Shown one piece after another: positions 4,666 through 6,067 of a DNA stretch of 6,067 nucleotides. The position numbers were made by a program, and so were the translations under genes. The notes beneath the pieces are model-generated. The model did no database searches. It was not told the origin of the DNA and was given only the letters and a program-made list of their open reading frames with translations. The stretch is from the NCBI GenBank assembly GCA_002385985.1, contig DGEO01000035.1:1-6067 (forward strand), given 5' to 3'. The stretch is from Anaerolineaceae bacterium UBA3924. GTDB taxonomy: Bacteria; Chloroflexota; Anaerolineae; Anaerolineales; Anaerolineaceae. Within the stretch, counting starts at the first letter, position 1, and the number at the start of each line of letters is the position of its first letter.

Positions 4666-5607
4666 ATGTTCTTCTCTCCGGTGACCATGCACATCCCCGA
4701 CGGGTTCCTATCGCTAACGGTTTCGCTGGTTTACTGGCTGCTGGCTGTGCTGGTCATTGGCGCCGCGCTGCGGCGGGTGAACCGTGACCTGGGCGAGCGC
4801 CAGGTTCCGCTGATGGGGGTGCTGGCGGCGGCCATCTTTGCCGGGCAGATGCTGAACTTCACCGTGATCGGCGGCACATCCGGGCACCTGCTGGGTGCGG
4901 CGCTGGCCGCTGTGGTGGTCGGTCCATGGGCTGCCGTGCTGGTGATGGCCTGCGTGGTCGGCGTGCAGGCGCTGATTTTCCAGGACGGCGGGCTGGTGGT
5001 GATGGGCGCCAACCTGTTCAACATGGCTGTGGTTGGCGTGGCCAGCGCTTATGTCGTATTTACGCTGGTGCGCAGGCTGGCCGGCGCCCGGCGCCGGGGG
5101 CTGATCGCGGGCGGTTTTGCCGCCGCCTGGGTGTCAATCGTCGTCTCGGCGCTGTCGGCGGGGCTGCAGCTGTCCCTTTCGGGCACTTCCCCGGCGAATC
5201 TGGCCATTCCGGCCATGGCGGGCATTCACGCGCTGATCGGCATCGGCGAGGGCCTGATCACCGCTGGCGCGCTGGCCTTCCTGAGCGCCGCCCGGCCCGG
5301 GCTGTTTGAGCCGGAGAAAACCGGACGCGCCGACCGCGGCATGCTGCTGGCCGGCGGGCTGGCGGCGGTGCTGCTGGCCGCGCTTTCCCCGCTGGCCTCC
5401 AGCCACCCGGACGGGCTGGAAGCGGTGGCCGAGCGGCTGGGCTTTCACGAGGCCGCGCGCGAGCCGCTCTATTCGCTGATCCCGGATTATCTGCTCCCCG
5501 GCGTGCAGAACGAAGCCCTGGCGACCGTTCTGGCCGGGGTCATCGGGGTCTTTATCGTGCTGGGCCTGTGGCGTCTGGCCGGTCTGCGGCGCCAGACGCA
5601 GCCCTGA
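4666..5607 (+). CDS. cbiM: ECF-type cobalt/nickel transporter substrate-binding membrane protein, CbiM/NikM fused to a PDGLE (NikN-like) domain
   Basis: This is the S component of a group I energy-coupling-factor importer for Ni2+ or Co2+. Numbering from the Met at 4687, it opens MHIPDGFL and has GGTSGHLLG with His67; in the characterised NikM the N-terminal amine, His2 and His67 bind the metal, and the spacing here matches exactly. Further CbiM-type features are GANLFNMAVVG (107-117) and GIHALIGIGEGLIT (179-192, with His181). Several hydrophobic helices fill residues 10-200. Residues about 216-297 form a second module with a membrane helix, SHPDGLEAVAERLGF (239-253), and a last helix: the PDGLE domain found in NikN. 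This fused arrangement leans towards nickel, but cobalt cannot be excluded. Start is ambiguous: ATG 4666 (313 residues) has the better-placed ribosome-binding site, while ATG 4687 (306 residues) gives the free Met-His needed for metal binding. It is first in an operon with cbiQ. Confidence 0.93.
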   Translation: MFFSPVTMHIPDGFLSLTVSLVYWLLAVLVIGAALRRVNRDLGERQVPLMGVLAAAIFAGQMLNFTVIGGTSGHLLGAALAAVVVGPWAAVLVMACVVGVQALIFQDGGLVVMGANLFNMAVVGVASAYVVFTLVRRLAGARRRGLIAGGFAAAWVSIVVSALSAGLQLSLSGTSPANLAIPAMAGIHALIGIGEGLITAGALAFLSAARPGLFEPEKTGRADRGMLLAGGLAAVLLAALSPLASSHPDGLEAVAERLGFHEAAREPLYSLIPDYLLPGVQNEALATVLAGVIGVFIVLGLWRLAGLRRQTQP

Positions 5608-5615
5608 GCGGCTGA

Positions 5616-6067
5616 ATGCACGTCCATTTTCTGGACCCCTATCACCAGCGCACCAGCCCGCTGCACAGGATGGACGGGCGGGTCAAGCTGCTGCTGACGC
5701 TGGGGTACCTGGTGGCCGCGGCGCTGCTGCCGGCGGGGGCATGGCCGGTATTCGCATTGTTTCTCGGGCTGGCAGCCGCCGCGGAGTGGCTTTCCGGGCT
5801 GAGCTTTGGCTATTACTGGAAGCGCTCGCTGGTCGCGCTGCCCTTTGCACTGGCGGCCGTGCCGCTGGTCTTCACCGCCGGCCCGCCTTACTGGCAGACC
5901 TGGGGAGCGGTGAGCCTGAGCCTGCCGGGGCTGGAGCGTCTGATCAGCATCGCCCTCAAATCCTGGCTCTCGGTGCAAGCCGCGCTGCTGCTGGTGACCA
6001 CCACGAGGTTCCCGGATTTGCTGGCGGCCATGCGCAGCCTGCGGCTGCCGCGCCTGCTGGTGGCGGT
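5616..6067 (+). CDS. cbiQ: ECF transporter transmembrane coupling protein CbiQ/NikQ, 3' end beyond window
   Basis: This open frame runs from ATG 5616 to the window edge without a stop (150 complete codons). It encodes the T component that couples the ATPase (CbiO/NikO) to CbiM. The N-terminus MHVHFLDPY followed by SPLHRMDGRVKLLL (14-27) is the usual CbiQ opening, where the more common form has 'LDPRVK'. Hydrophobic segments lie at about 25-42, 44-60, 70-88 and 110-127. TTTRFPDLLAAMRSLRLPRLL (starting at residue 128) ends with the first of the two A-x-R-type coupling-helix motifs that contact the ATPases; the second would lie downstream. It begins 8 bases after the cbiM stop with no clear Shine-Dalgarno sequence, so it is probably translated by coupling from cbiM. 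About 100 residues are expected to be missing, as the family is usually about 250 long. Confidence 0.92.
   Translation, partial: MHVHFLDPYHQRTSPLHRMDGRVKLLLTLGYLVAAALLPAGAWPVFALFLGLAAAAEWLSGLSFGYYWKRSLVALPFALAAVPLVFTAGPPYWQTWGAVSLSLPGLERLISIALKSWLSVQAALLLVTTTRFPDLLAAMRSLRLPRLLVA

Noticed and set aside
4625..4686. Cobalamin riboswitch ahead of cbiM
   Set aside because: The leader is at most about 56 bases and contains no B12-box-like sequence; a cobalamin riboswitch needs roughly 200 bases.

Overview
The window reads as an ordinary chromosomal stretch from a GC-rich bacterium, apparently a free-living one with its own DNA gyrase, biotin ligase and transition-metal uptake. Gene content and style suggest Chloroflexota, perhaps Anaerolineae: an ArsR-type regulator fused to DUF2087, a GyrA without the gamma-proteobacterial insertion, and a biotin ligase without a DNA-binding domain. 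That placement is inference; no single marker proves it. I see no phage, transposon, CRISPR array or sign of recent transfer.

Layout, left to right. Positions 1-67 hold a minus-strand tRNA-Val(CAC) cut by the window edge. The gap 68-221 carries two divergent sigma-70-type promoters: one for the tRNA, and one for a plus-strand ArsR/DUF2087 regulator (222-812) with a dyad operator on its predicted start site. A perfect 16-bp hairpin (837-873) lies between the regulator and gyrA (966-3494). gyrA has its own TATAAT box and ends at a textbook intrinsic terminator (3504-3532).

Convergent to gyrA is a two-gene minus-strand operon. birA (4547 down to 3744) overlaps by one base the start of a 62-residue single-pass membrane protein (3744 down to 3556) that I do not recognise. 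birA's -10 box sits exactly where a leaderless transcript would begin at the A of its ATG.

Divergent from birA is the start of an ECF-type nickel/cobalt uptake operon. It begins with a CbiM/NikM substrate-binding membrane protein fused to a C-terminal PDGLE (NikN-type) domain, followed 8 bases later by cbiQ, which runs off the right edge. The ATPase gene (cbiO/nikO) is expected just beyond.

The genes do not form one pathway: translation (tRNA), a one-component regulator, DNA topology (gyrA), protein biotinylation (birA) and metal import are simply neighbours. The points most worth a second look are the operator of the cysteine-free ArsR/DUF2087 protein, the altered GyrA box, the small membrane protein coupled to birA, and the translation start of CbiM, where the best ribosome-binding site disagrees with the metal-binding N-terminus.
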